DNA of 64,000 bases. Source: Saccharum officinarum (Eukaryota > Streptophyta > Magnoliopsida > Poales > Poaceae). This document shows, piece by piece, positions 52,517-64,000 of this stretch. Both the position numbers and the translations under genes were made by a program. Under the pieces are notes generated by a model. It ran no database searches. It was not told the DNA's origin and was given only the letters and a program-made list of their open reading frames with translations. Where the stretch lies: contig CM036160.1 of assembly GCA_020631735.1 (NCBI GenBank), positions 109,544,860-109,608,859 of the forward strand, written 5' to 3'. The stretch's first letter is position 1. Every line of letters begins with the position of its first letter.

Positions 52517-54472
52517 TGTAAGGTCCAAATAGGCTAGAGGGGGGGTGAATAGCCTAATTAAAACTTCTACAATAATTACTTAACCACAAGTTAGTACAAA
52601 AGGTGGCGGAGCAAAATGCACTAGCTCTAACTAATTAAGCAAGCCACCTACACAAGTCTAGTACAAGGCTAGTCACTAAACACAACAACAACGACAAGCT
52701 AGAAACAAGATGTAATACGAGAGAAGAGCTTCGAGTGATTATACCGCCGTGTAGAGATGAGAAGTACCAATCAAACAATCACACAAGAGAAATCCTCGGC
52801 AAAGGGATGACACAAGATTTTTTACCGAGGTTCACTTGCTTCCCGGCAAGCTACTCCTCGTTGTGGCGATGCACCCACTTGTCGGTTCGTGAGCTAATCG
52901 ACTATCAAGAGTCGAGCCCTCGGCGGGCGCCGCACAACCGCACACAAGATGGGGATCCTCCAAGCCACGAGCTCCACTAGAGTATCCAATTCGCGAACTC
53001 CCGCGGAGAAGGATCAAGAACCCCTTACAACACTTGGTGAAGGCTCCAACAATCTCCAATTGCGAGCTCAATCACCTCCGCTGCTCCAAGCCGTCTACCG
53101 TGTCGGGAAACACGGAAGAGTAATAAGAAATCCGCAGCAACTCGAAGATCAAGTGCCTCTAGAATGCAACTCTCAAGCAATGCACTTGAATCTCACTCAA
53201 TCTCACTCAAGATGTGCAACTATGCAAAGAGATGAGTGGAGGGGTTGTTCTCTAGCTCAAAGGATGTCTCTATATCTCAAAATGTGCAAGAGTTACCCTC
53301 AAACCCCGGACATCCTCTATTTATAACGAAGGGGTACGCAGCTAGCCGTTACGGACGACGCTGCTGAAATCGCGCTGACCGGACGCTCCGGTCAGGGTGA
53401 CCGGACGCGTCCGGTCACTATGCGACAAACGAAAATCGCGCGCGTCAGAACTAGCCGTTGCCCTGACCGGACGCGCTCCTTCGATCGACCGGACGCGACA
53501 GTGCCAGCGTCCGGTCGCGTTCCAGTAAGCACCCGACGCGACCGGACGCGTCCGGTCGTACGTGACCGGACGCGCCGCGCGTCCGATCGTCACTGCCGCT
53601 GCGCTCTTCTTCTCTGGACACTTGACCGGACGCTCCGGTTCCGTGAGGCACCGGACGCGCCGGTCGCGTGCTTAACTTTTCCGCCCAGTTGAACTGACCG
53701 GACGCGCTGGTCAGGTCAGACCCGCGTCCGGTCACAAACCCTAGCGAGCAGCGAGCCGCGTTGAACTGACCGGACGCGTCCGGTCGCACCGAGACCGCGT
53801 CCGGTGCAGCGTCCGGTCAACGCAGTGACCTCCGTTCGCCTCCGTTTCTTTTCCGACTTCCGGCACAATAAAAAATAGGCGTTTCACTTCTCCAAAAAGC
53901 GCCGAATCCCGCCTCGCAGGCTCGGCGGGAGGGAGAGAGGAACCCAAACCCCTCTCTACCGCTTAAACTCCACCGCCTTCGCAAAGGTGCTAACACCACC
54001 AAGTGTACACCATCATGTGCAAGTGTGTTAGCATTTCACAAACATTTTCCAAGGTGTTATGTTAGCTCTTTACTAGATCCTAAATGCATATGCTCAAGAC
54101 ATTGATCTAGTGGCACTTGATTCCCGAGCTAACCGTGATTGCCCCTCTTGATAGTCGGCTATGTATCCTAAACCCGGTCAATCACTTCTCTACTCATCTT
54201 AGACCGGCAAAAGGAAAACCCTATGGTTATACCTTTGCCTTGCGCTCTTAGATCCTTCTCTTCCACTTGATCATCATGTCCATCATATTATGTGCGTCTC
54301 CACCATGATCGTCATTTCATGTCCATGCACCATTTCTTTGTGATCTTGTGGCCACCACTCCTTGCCACGTACACCTTCATCACATGTGTTGCTTATGCCT
54401 AACTCAAAACACTTAACACATGGCATTAGCAACTTGGTGTCATTAATTACCAAAACCAAACTTGGGCTTTCA
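52517..54472 (-). repeat. 3' LTR of Sirevirus
   Basis: A 1956-bp copy of 60861-62814, starting TGAAAGCCC on the minus strand and ending GGACCTTACA. It carries the same TATA box (53318-53325) and CG-palindrome block (about 53375-53820). Confidence 0.95.
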
Positions 54473-55090
54473 ATCTCCCCCTTTTTGGTAATTGATGACA
54501 ACCATCACAAAGATATGAAATGAAATCAATTTTCAATTTCGATAGTATTAGCTCCCCCTACATATGTGCTTCTATGAGTTTGGTTCAATTGTGCACATAT
54601 GTATGGATTTGAATTTTGGGAGAGTTACTACTATCAAATTGATGCTAAGGTATATAGAATGGACCTTTGAAGCGTGATACCAATCGGAGTTGCCTTTATA
54701 TACCATCCTTAGCATCGATGTAGCTAGACACCATTTGTAATTCATCACTTGTAAAGATCACAAATACTAAAATACCCCGTGAGATCAACATTATAAGCAA
54801 AGGTGTCTAGATACCACTTATAAAGCTACTCTCAACAAAACATCATTCAAGTTGTATTTCTAGCAATCACCATACAAACATGAATATGAATTTATGCTTT
54901 GCAATGCAACAATACATCATGTTAATGCACATACAAATGCAACAAATAATTCATGAGCTTGCTCCCCCTACTTGTGTGCTCAATTTTAATTTCTCTCCCC
55001 TTACTAAAACTTTCTCCCCCTTTGCAACTTAACTTATTATCTTTGTGACTTTTCTATCTTTGTGACTTTTCTCTCCCCCTTTGTCAACAA
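54473..55090 (-). other. Multiple polypurine tracts of Sirevirus
   Basis: On the minus strand AAAAGGGGGAGAT abuts the 3' LTR. Further copies of AGGGGGAG or close variants lie near 54552, 54963, 55012 and 55073. Repeated tracts of this type are reported as a Sirevirus hallmark. The one at the LTR boundary is the likely plus-strand primer. Confidence 0.85.
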
Positions 55091-55528
55091 TCACCAAAAA
55101 GGTGCCAATTTTAGTGAGAATTAAGTCAATCAATATGAGGGAGTCCAAATTATGGTTCAATCTAGATCACTTGCCTAGAATATGTAATTCGGTTTGATCC
55201 AAGGACAAGCTTCTTCACACCTCATAAAGTATAAGGGTTATCTTGACCATGTTGAATTACACATCATGAGCTCATTTTCTAGATTCAACACTAGGTTTGC
55301 AAGCCCACAAACATGTCATATGCTACCACTAGATCAATCAAACATAGAAGCAATAGTGGTACCATATATACATTAAACTCATTTGATTTTCATGAATGAG
55401 CCTATTTGTCATGTAAATATGTCTATATGTTCTAAACATGTCCTTAGCAAAGTATGGATGATATGCCAAACAACTTTACCTTGCTATGTCGGAGGAGAGG
55501 CATGTCATATACGAATGTGGGGGTGCAC

Positions 55529-58500
55529 TCATTTCAAGTTGGAGAAGTCAAGTATGTTCAATTCATTCTTCAACTTGTAAAATCTCTTCTCATCAAGTGG
55601 CTTTGTGAATATGTCGGCTAGTTGATCTTCGGTGCCAATGCTTTCAATGCTAATATCACCCTTTTGTTGATGGTCTCTTATAAAGTGATGCCTTATGTCA
55701 ATGTGCTTCGTTCTTGAGTGTTGAACCGGATTTTGTGTCATCTTGATAGCACTTTCATTATCACAAAACAATGGCACATTCTTGAACTTGATTCCAAAGT
55801 CATTCAAGGTGGCTTTCATCCAAAGCAATTGTGCACAACAACTACCGGCACTAATGTATTAGGCCTCGGCGGTAGATAGTGCAACACTATTTTGTTTCTT
55901 TGATGACCATGAAACAAGAGACCTTCCAAGCAATTGACAAGTGCCACTTGTGCTCATTCTATCAATCTTGCATCCACCATAGTCGGAGTCCGAGTATCCA
56001 ATCAACTCAAAGTTAGACCCCTTTGGAAACCATAATCCAACATTATGAGTGCCTTTAAGATATCTCAATATCCTCTTGGTTGCTTTCAAGTGACTTTCTC
56101 TAGGTGAAGCTTGATATCTTGCACACTTGCACACACTAAACATAACATCCGGCCTAGAAGCGGTGACATAGAGCAAACTTCCAATCATAGACCGATATTG
56201 CTTTGGATCTACCATGTTGCCACTAGCATCAACACCCAATTGATCATTAGTGCCCATTGGTGTACTCATTGGCTTAGCATCTTGCAATCCAAACTTCTTG
56301 ATCATGTCCTTGATGTACTTCCCTTGACTTACAAAAGTGCCATTCTTCATTTGCTTGATTTGAAGTCCAAGAAAGTAACTAAGCTCTCCAATCATAGACA
56401 TCTCAAACTCTTTAGCCATCATATTTCCAAACTCTTCACAAAAATCTTGATTGGTTGATCCAAAAATGATATCATCCACATAGATTTGCAACACAAATAG
56501 ATCATTTCCAAGCTTCTTGGTGAAGAGAGTGGTGTCAACCTTTCCCATCTTGAACCCTTTAGAGAGAAGAAAATCCCTCAATCTCTCATACCATGCTCTA
56601 GGTGCTTGCTTCAAACCATACAATGCCTTCTTTAGCTTGAAAACATAGTCGGGCTTCTTATCATCTTCAAAACCGGGAGGTTGCTCAACATAAACTTCTT
56701 CATTGATGTAGCCATTGAGAAATGCACTCTTGACATCCATTTGATAGAGCTTGATGTTGTGTGCACAAGCATATGCTAATAAGATTCTAATTGCCTCCAA
56801 TCTTGCAACCGGTGCATATGTTTCTCCAAAGTCGAGACCCTCAACTTGAGTGTATCCTTGTGCTACTAATCTTGCTTTGTTCCTCACAACCACACCATCT
56901 TGATCTTGCTTGTTTCTAAATACCCACTTAGTACCAATCACATTGTAGTTCTTTGGCCTCTCAACAAGTTTCCAAACTTGATTTCTAGTGAAGTTGTTTA
57001 GCTCTTCATGCATGGCATTTACCCAATCGGAATCTTTCAATGCATCTTCTATTTTCTTAGGTTCTTCAAGTGACACAAATGAGTAGTGCTCACAAAAGGA
57101 TGCTAATCTTGATCTAGTTTGAACACCACTTTGAATTCCACTAATGATTTGATCCAATGGATGATCTCTTGCAATGTTGGTAGGTTGGAGTATTGGGAGT
57201 TGATTACTTCCGCTTGCTTGGCCTTGATCTTGCACTTCATCATGAGTACCACTTGAGCTTGCTTGATTTGTATCGATTTGCACACTTTGGTTGATCACAT
57301 GAATATCATCATCATCAACTTGCCTTGGCCTAATATCACCAATGTCCATGTTCTTCATTGCATTTGACAATTGATCTCCTCTCACATCATCAAGGTTTTG
57401 AGCTTCATTTTGAGATCCTTGGGTTTCATCAAACTCAACATCATGAACTTCTTCCACGGTGCCATTTGTGAGATTCCAAACTCTATATGCTTTGCTTGTG
57501 GTAGAATAACCAAGTAAGAACCCTTCATCACATTTCTTTTCAAATTTGCTCAATCTAGTGCCTTTCTTGAGAATATAGCATTTGCAACCAAACACTCTAA
57601 AATATGCAATGTTGGGCTTTCTTCCATTCAATAGCTCATATGGTGTCTTCCCAAGCTTCCCATGGCAATAGAGATGGTTGCTACAATAGCAAGCCGTGTT
57701 GATAGCTTCACTCCAAAATGAATGACTCATATTGTATTCACTAAGCATTGATCTAGCCATATCAATCAAAGTTCTATTCTTCCTTTCAACTACACCATTG
57801 GATTGAGGAGTGTAAGTTGGAGAGAATTGATGTCCAATACCAAGATCATCACACAATTCCTCAATTCTTGTGTTCTTGAACTCACTACCATTGTCACTTC
57901 TAATCTTCTTGATGGTGATTTCAAACTCATTTTGCACCCTTTTGACAAAAGACTTGAATAGATCATAAACATCACTCTTGTCATAGAGAAAGAACACCCA
58001 AGTGTATCTAGTGTAGTCATCCACTATCACAAAGCCATACTTGTTGCCACCAATGCTAGTGTATGTTGTTGGCCCAAACAAGTCCATGTGCAATAGCTCA
58101 AATGTCTTTGATGTGCTCATTTCACTCTTACTAGGATGTGTATTTTCAACTTGTTTGCCGGCTTGACAAGCACTACAAGGTTTATCCTTCTCAAAGGTGA
58201 CATCCTTCAAGCCTCTTACTAAGTCATGCCTCAAAAGTTTGTTCAATTGTTTCATTCCAACATGACCAAGCCTTCTATGCCACAACCATCCCATACTAGA
58301 TTTGCTAAGCAAGCATGATGTCAATTGTGTCTCACTATCATTGAAGTCAACCAAGTACAAGCTACCATGTCTAAATCCTTTGAATATCAAATTTGATCCA
58401 TCAACACTTGTGACTTCAACATCATCACTACCATATATGCACTTGAAGCCAAGATCACAAAGTTGTGCCACCGACAAAAGATTGAAGTCCAAGCTCTCAA

Positions 58501-58711
58501 CTAGCAATACATTAGATATGCTCATGTCATTTGAAATAGCAATTTTACCAAGCCCCTTGACCTTGCCTTTCTTGTTGTTGCCAAAAGTGATAGCATCAAA
58601 ACCACCATTTTGACTTGTATCAATTGATTTGAACATACATGAATCCCCGGTCATATGTTGAGTGCACCCACTATCAAGCACCCAATGCCTTCCTCCGGCT
58701 TTGTAATTGAC
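55529..58711 (-). pseudogene. Sirevirus Pol: protease, integrase, reverse transcriptase, RNase H
   Basis: The frame opens after a TAG at 58712-58714. It has the protease motif LDSGCTQHM (about 58680), the GAG-pre-integrase region ([14 protein letters not shown]), integrase with [22 protein letters not shown] and [10 protein letters not shown], reverse transcriptase with [16 protein letters not shown] and YVDDIIFGS (about 56460-56490), and RNase H with SDSDYGG and ALSTAEA. A TAA at 55859-55861 replaces the codon after AEA, where copia elements normally have Glu. Sense continues (YISAGSCCAQLLWMKA) to FTKPLDEKRF and a stop at 55529. The stop removes the last 110 codons of RNase H. Confidence 0.93.
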
Positions 58712-58724
58712 CTACAAGATAAGA

Positions 58725-60800
58725 TCAATTCTTTGTAGGTACCCAAACTTGTTTGGGTCCTCCAAGGTTAGTGACCAAGCTCTTTGGTACCCAAATGGCT
58801 TTCTTCTTTGAGCCCATCCATGGTGCACCAATGAACTTAGCATGAACACCATTTGTACCCTTGGTAAGTATATAGAAAGAATCAAACTTAATTGAGGATA
58901 CTTTAGCATTGGATTTCTTGTTCATGCAATGTTGCTCTATGTGACCAACTTGCTTGCAACTTTTGCAATAGCTACCATTGTTCTTCACAAAACGAGTCTT
59001 GTGAGGAGCAAAAGCGGCCTTGCCTTTCTTGGGGTTATAGCCCAATCCCTCTTTATAGAGAGAAGCCCTTTGGCTACCCAAGCACATAAGCAAGCGGTCC
59101 TCACCACCATAAGCCTTGGCCAAGGTGTGATTAAGCTCTTTTACCTCCTTCTTGAGATTTTCATTCTCAACTATAAGTGTGGGATCACAAATGAAACCGT
59201 CACTACTAGATGAGGATGATGTAGATGAGCTACATGAAGGGTTAGTGGGAGCAACAACAATAGGCTTATGAAAAGATTCATCAATTATATCACATGATAT
59301 GCCTATGTTGCAAGTTTTAGCTTTCTCAACATTAGTTGGCATGTTTTCACATTTTTCAACTAGAGAGGAATGAGCTTCTTCAAGCTTAGTGTGAGACTTT
59401 TGAAGCTTCTTATGGTCTACCTTTAGACTCTCATAAGATGCCCTAAGCTCATCAAGTTCTTGCATAAGGTTTTTCTTTTCCTTAAGCAAACCCTTGCACT
59501 CCTTTCTAGATTCTTTAAAGTGTTGAGTGCAATCTTCTAGCATAGTGATTAGTTCATCTTTAGTGAATTCATCTTCATCACTATCACTATCACTAGCATT
59601 ATCATGATCACTCTCATCATCGGATGATACCTTAGCGGCCTTAGCCATGAAGCACGATGGAGTGTCGAAGAGGGAGGCCTTCTCTTGGATAGCAATGCTA
59701 GCATGTCCCTTCTTCTTGCTCTTGTAGTCATCCTCATCATCACTTGAGGAATCATCACTATCCCATGTAGCAACATGAGAATCATTCTTCTTTTTGTGAG
59801 AGCTCTCCTTCTTTTCTTGCTTCTTCTTTTGCTTCTTCCTCTCCTTCTTGATAGCATCTTCATCATCACTATCATAAGGACACTTTGCAATGAGATGATC
59901 TTTGCTATGGCATCTAAAGCATCTCATGGTATACTCATTCTTCTTAGATGAGTTCTTCCTCCTTCTTGCACGATAGCCCTTCTTCTTCATGAATTTGCCA
60001 AATTGCTTGACAAAGAGAGCCATCTTCTCATCAATGTCATCACTATCACAAGAGCTTGAGTCTTCTTCACTTGATGATTCAATCTTGGATTTGCCCTTGG
60101 ATGTGGTGGCTTTGAATGCCACACTCTTCTTCTTTTCATCATCTTTCTTCTCATTCTCCTTCTTCTTCTTGACCAATTCATCCTTCTCATCATCTTCTCT
60201 ATATGAATCATCGGTCATCACTTCTTGAAATATTTGTTGAGGAGTTGAATCCTTCAATGTAGTCCTCACTAGCACGGTGATCAATGTATCAAACCTCTTG
60301 GGCAAGCTTCTCAAGAACTTCATAGAGAATTGGTTGTCCTTGACTTCCTCACCAAGTGCCTTGAGCTCATTGACAATGACTTGCAATCTATGAAACATCT
60401 CCGGTACACTCTCATCATCTTGCATCTTGAAGCTTGAAAATTTTTCTTGCAAGATATATGCTTTAGCGGTTTTTGTGCCTTCGGTGCCCTCAAATGTTTC
60501 TTCTAGCTTGGCCCAAGCATCATGTGCAACTTCTATGTTCTTCACTTGCTCAAATGTCTTGTCATCTAATGCCTCATGAAGAGCACTAATGGCAATATCA
60601 TTGCATTGGAGCTTCTTCTCTTCCACCGGTGTAGGTGCATCCGGATTAGCAACCTCAAATTTTGTTTCGGTGACCTTTCACACTTCTCTATTGATTGACT
60701 TGAGGTGTGCGGTCATCTTAACCTTCCAATATGCATAATTTGTGCCATCAAAGTGAGGTGCCTTCTTGGTGTTGTTGATGTGCAAGCTTAATTGAGCCAT
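58725..60800 (-). pseudogene. Sirevirus Gag, one early nonsense codon
   Basis: ATG at 60800-60798 (MAQLSLHINNTKKAPHFDG, then NYAYWKVKM) opens the frame. TGA at 60678-60680 stands where a Trp or Arg codon is expected, and the frame then stays open for over 630 codons. It has a UBN2/copia gag region (ISALHEALDD), a knuckle CFRCHSKDHLIAKC near 59880-59925, Lys- and Asp-rich stretches, a long predicted coiled coil (about 59380-59520), and a second knuckle CKSCKQVGHIEQHC near 58925-58970. Gag ends VWVPTKN before pol, which is in another frame, as in many Sireviruses. Confidence 0.9.
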
Positions 60801-60845
60801 TTCTTTTTCACCGTAGGTTGTTAAGCCTCAATTAAACGGTGCCTC

Positions 60846-60858
60846 GGCTCCGATACCA
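60846..60858 (-). other. Primer-binding site of Sirevirus
   Basis: On the minus strand TGGTATCGGAGCC starts two bases after the 5' LTR end at 60861 and matches the initiator Met tRNA site with one change. Confidence 0.9.
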
Positions 60859-61659
60859 CTTGTAAGGTCCAAATAGGCTAGAGGGGGGTGAATAGCCTAA
60901 TTAAAACTTCTACAATAATTACTTAACCACAAGTTAGTACAAAAGGTGGCGGAGCAAAATGCACTAGCTCTAACTAATTAAGCAAGCCACCTACACAAGT
61001 CTAGTACAAGGCTAGTCACTAAACACAACAACAACGACAAGCTAGAAACAAGATGTAATACGAGAGAAGAGCTTCGAGTGATTATACCGCCGTGTAGAGA
61101 TGAGAAGTACCAATCAAACAATCACACAAGAGAAATCCTCGGCAAAGGGATGACACAAGATTTTTTACCGAGGTTCACTTGCTTCCCGGCAAGCTACTCC
61201 TCGTTGTGGCGATGCACCCACTTGTCGGTTCGCGAGCTAATCAACTATCAAGAGTTGAGCCCTCGGCGGGCGCCGCACAACCGCACACAAGATGGGGATC
61301 CTTCAAGCCACGAGCTCCACTAGAGTATCCAATTCGCGAACTCCCGCGGGGAAGGATCAAGAACCCCTTACAACACTTGGTGAAGGCCCAACAATCTCCA
61401 ATTGCGAGCTCAATCACCTCCGCTGCTCCAAGCCGTCTACCGTGTCGGGAAACACGGAAGAGTAACAAGAAATCCACAGCAACTCGAAGATCAAGTGCCT
61501 CTAGAATGCAACTCTCAAGCAATGCACTTGAATCTCACTCAATCTCACTCAAGATGTGCAAACAATCAAAGAGATGAGTGGAGGGGTTGTTCTCTAGCTC
61601 AAAGGATGTCTCTATATCTCAAAATGTGCAAGAGTTACCCTCAAACCCCGGACATCCTC

Positions 61660-61667
61660 TATTTATA
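61660..61667 (-). promoter_or_regulatory. TATA box in Sirevirus 5' LTR
   Basis: TTATAAATAGAGG on the minus strand forms a strong TATA element about 800 bp before the LTR end. It would start transcription leftward into gag. Confidence 0.8.
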
Positions 61668-61714
61668 ACGAAGGGGTACGCAGCTAGCCGTTACGGACGA
61701 CGCTGCTGAAATCG

Positions 61715-62165
61715 CGCTGACCGGACGCTCCGGTCAGGGTGACCGGACGCGTCCGGTCACTACGCGACAAACGAAAATCGCGCGCGTCAGAACTAGCCGT
61801 TGCCCTGACCGGACGCGCTCCTTCGATCGACCGGACGCGACAGTGCCAGCGTCCGGTCGTGTTCCAGTAAGCACCCGACGCGACCGGACGCGTCCGGTCG
61901 TACGTGACCGGACGCGCCGCGCGTCCGATCGTCACTGCCGCTGCGCTCTTCTTCTCTGGACACTTGACCGGACGCTCCGGTTCCGTGAGGCACCGGACGC
62001 GCCGGTCGCGTGCTTAACTTTTCCGCCCAGTTGAACTGACCGGACGCGCTGGTCAGGTCAGACCCGCGTCCGGTCACAAACCCTAGCGAGCAGCGAGCCG
62101 CGTTGAACTGACCGGACGCGTCCGGTCGCACCGAGACCGCGTCCGGTGCAGCGTCCGGTCAACGC
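61715..62165 (-). repeat. CG-palindrome cluster in Sirevirus LTR
   Basis: At least a dozen copies of ACCGGACGC or its complement GCGTCCGGT, several as perfect palindromes GACCGGACGCGTCCGGTC. They lie just upstream of the TATA box. The matching block in the 3' LTR is at about 53375-53820. It may be protein-binding sequence or a methylation-sensitive enhancer; neither is shown here. Confidence 0.85.
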
Positions 62166-64000
62166 AGTGACCTCCGTTCGCCTCCGTTTCTTTTCCGACT
62201 TCCGGCACAATAAAAAATAGGCGTTTCACTTCTCCAAAAAGCGCCGAATCCCGCCTCGTAGGCTCGGCGGGAGGGAGAGAGGAACCCAAACCCCTCTCTA
62301 CCGCTTAAACTCCACCGCCTTCGCAAAGGTGCTAACACCACCAAGTGTACACCATCATGTGCAAGTGTGTTAGCATTTCACAAACATTTTCCAAGGCGTT
62401 ATGTTAGCTCTTTACTAGATCCTAAATGCATATGCTCAAGACATTGATCTAGTGGCACTTGATTCCCGAGCTAACCGTGATTGCCCCTCTTGATAGTCGG
62501 CTATGTATCCTAAACCCGGTCAATCACTTCTCTACTCATCTTAGACCGGCAAAAGAAAAACCCTATGGTTATACCTTTGCCTTGCGCTCTTAGATCCTTC
62601 TCTTCCACTTGATCATCATGTCCATCATATTATGTGCGTCTCCACCATGATCGTCATTTCATGTCCATGCACCATTTCTTTGTGATCTTGTGGCCACCAC
62701 TCCTTGCCACGTACACCTTCATCACATGTGTTGCTTATGCCTAACTCAAAACACTTAACACATGGCATTAGCAACTTGGTGTCATTAATTACCAAAACCA
62801 AACTTGGGCTTTCACTAGTGGTGCGGTTGGCGTGGCCTGATACGGCTTGATGGCGGCAGCGGCGAGCGGCGGAGCTAGCGGCGGCGGTGGCGAAAACGTT
62901 GATCGTCACTGTGAACTACGGTATATATAGAAGGAAATCGCGTCTACAGAGCAGCACTGCAGTGCCATCGCGCTGGCGATCCTGGCGCGCGCGAGAAGAC
63001 CGTGGAAACGGCCACGGCGGCGATCGGCCGGCGCCCATACCGGCCGGTGGCCGTCGGTGATACGTCGTGCACTGTAGCTGTCCCCCCCAACTTTTGAAAT
63101 TCAAACTGATTTTTCAAATTACTCTCAAATTTGTATAGCAACTTGAAAATGTTCCAATGTATGAAATCTTCAGATTTTTAAGCTCTACAAGTTTGATGTT
63201 GAACACTTTTTCAAATTCTCACTGGATTTTGAAATTTGAGTTTAAATTCAAAAAGGGATACATTTTTCAGATTTGGTAATTTAGAAATTACTTTTGATTT
63301 TATATTGAAACTTCAAAATCTCCAAACATCAAAGTTGTATATCTTGACCAAACCTACAACTTTTCTGTTCAAAACTTTTTCAAAATCAGCCTCCATTTTG
63401 AAATCTTAGTTTGGGGACAAAAATGAATTAAATCTGAAATTTGCTTATTTTCAAAATTGCTCCACATTTTGCACTAAAACTTTGAAAACTCAAAACACCA
63501 AAGTTGTAGCCCTTGAAAAGTTCTACAAACTTGGTTTTGAACTTTTTTCCAAATTTTGCTTAGATTTTGAATTATTTCAAAAGGGGTAAAATAGGGTTTT
63601 GAAATTTAGGGTTTTCGGAGGGATTTTAAATTGGAATTTGTTGCTACTTTGATTTGTGATTACTTAGTGATCAAAACCTCACCCAAGGGCATCATTTGGA
63701 CCAAGATGACATGGTTGACCAAATGTCACTCTTGGTTGACCAATTTACTTTTGAAGTTGTTTTACATTTCTCCCCAGATTTGAATTCGAACTCGAATCGG
63801 AAAACTCGCGACAAGTTTTGGGACTCCAATTCAAACTCAAATTTGGAGCTTCATTTTAGATGTTTTACTTGAGCTCATACCCTACACTTGACACTAGTGT
63901 GCAACACAGTCGCACACCTCAAATTACGCAGGGCATGGACTAAGTATTTGCGGTGGCATTCGAAATTAGGGTTTTCGGTTTCGGAGCACACCACTGAGAA

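Larger units (their letters stand above)
52517..62814 (-). mobile_element. Full-length Sirevirus (Ty1/copia, Maximus lineage)
   Basis: A 10.3-kb minus-strand element with LTRs at 60861-62814 (5') and 52517-54472 (3'), flanked by CTAGT. The primer-binding site is TGGTATCGGAGCC. The gene order is gag, protease, integrase, reverse transcriptase, RNase H. A series of AGGGGGAG-type purine tracts spreads over several hundred bp before the 3' LTR, a reported Sirevirus signature, together with CG-rich palindromic LTR sequence. The LTRs differ at roughly 15-20 positions by eye over about 1955 bp, so insertion is recent on an evolutionary scale. Gag and the RNase H end each have one stop codon. Confidence 0.95.
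60861..62814 (-). repeat. 5' LTR of Sirevirus
   Basis: A 1954-bp LTR ending with CTTACA at the primer-binding side. It holds the TATA box at 61660-61667 and, upstream of it (61715-62165), the CG-palindrome block. The segment TGTAAGGTCCAAATAGGC at its left end is shared with the other LTR. Confidence 0.95.
37018..64000 (-). mobile_element. Tekay/Del-like chromovirus with nested insertions, right end beyond window
   Basis: A minus-strand Ty3/gypsy element inserted in the RTE LINE. The 3' LTR is at 37018-44003 (with a nested solo LTR), the internal region at 44004-49730 and the 5' LTR from 49731 to past 64000 (with a nested Sirevirus). Without nested DNA each LTR is about 4.1 kb, starting TGTAACACC and ending TGTGACA. 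Comparing the copies shows the window ends about 130 bp short of the element's 5' tip. The target duplication should be AAAGG (37013-37017). Long LTRs, a CCHC gag and a C-terminal chromodomain fit the Tekay/Del lineage. LTR copies differ at roughly 1 percent in the first 690 bp by eye. Confidence 0.92.
49731..64000 (-). repeat. 5' LTR of Tekay-like element, with nested Sirevirus, continues past the edge
   Basis: Parts 49731-52516 and 62820-64000 align with 37018-40019. A TATA run is at 62922-62929. It holds the full middle section (50428-51535) that the other LTR lacks. The Sirevirus insertion at 52517-62814 lies between the TATA box and the LTR's 3' end, so it interrupts the transcribed part. 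Confidence 0.9.

Noticed and set aside
53342..53947. Frames rich in RTRPV and SGQ repeats, present twice (also 61684-62289)
   Set aside because: They are translations of the CG-palindrome array in the Sirevirus LTRs.
1..64000. tRNA, rRNA, CRISPR arrays or bacterial-type operons
   Set aside because: No cloverleaf, rRNA or spaced direct-repeat array was seen. Spliced gene fragments and plant retrotransposons show this is plant nuclear DNA.

Overview
The window is nuclear DNA of a grass, probably a panicoid or Andropogoneae type. The evidence is grass-type Helitron ends, Stowaway and GGCCTTGTTTAG-type MITEs, a Sirevirus, Tekay- and Reina-like chromoviruses, a plant L1 LINE, and an intronless plant sulfotransferase. 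Species cannot be read from the sequence. It is overwhelmingly nested transposable elements. One ordinary host gene is intact: a cytosolic sulfotransferase at 30456-31484 (minus).

Layout. 1-855 is an LTR inserted in the transposase gene of a CACTA element (856-2377). 2578-5545 is bounded by diverged inverted repeats and holds a 1.1-kb foldback Mutator-like element with a perfect 9-bp target duplication, plus a MITE. 5708-7879 is a non-autonomous Helitron. 8020-20857 is a full-length but decayed L1 LINE (minus) with a perfect 15-bp target duplication. It is split by an intact Reina-like Ty3/gypsy element (8527-13836) whose two 339-bp LTRs appear identical and whose single polyprotein frame is open. 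22771-23749 is a solo LTR with a 5-bp target duplication. 23818-29690 is a head-to-head inverted duplication of 3' exons of a KIN-10/KIF22-like kinesin gene. Its spacer is 43 bp and its right arm is interrupted by about 4.1 kb of chimeric, motif-rich DNA.

29700-35940 carries MITEs, the sulfotransferase and its duplicated G-box promoter, a non-autonomous TIR element and a second foldback element. 35770 to the right edge is one deep nest. A Stowaway MITE was hit by an RTE-type LINE, which was hit by a Tekay/Del-like chromovirus (37018 to beyond 64000, minus, LTRs about 4.1 kb). The left LTR of that chromovirus carries a 3.85-kb solo LTR (40040-43889). Its right LTR carries a complete Sirevirus (52517-62814, minus). 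Target duplications fix the order at several of these steps.

How it works together. Most elements are dead, and most stop codons I could interpret look like C-to-T or G-to-A transitions, as expected from deamination of methylated cytosine. The Reina-like element is the exception and may still be mobile. The most interesting candidate system is the kinesin inverted duplication. If transcribed through its centre it would fold into a long hairpin RNA and could silence the parental gene. That is an inference; no expression evidence is available here.
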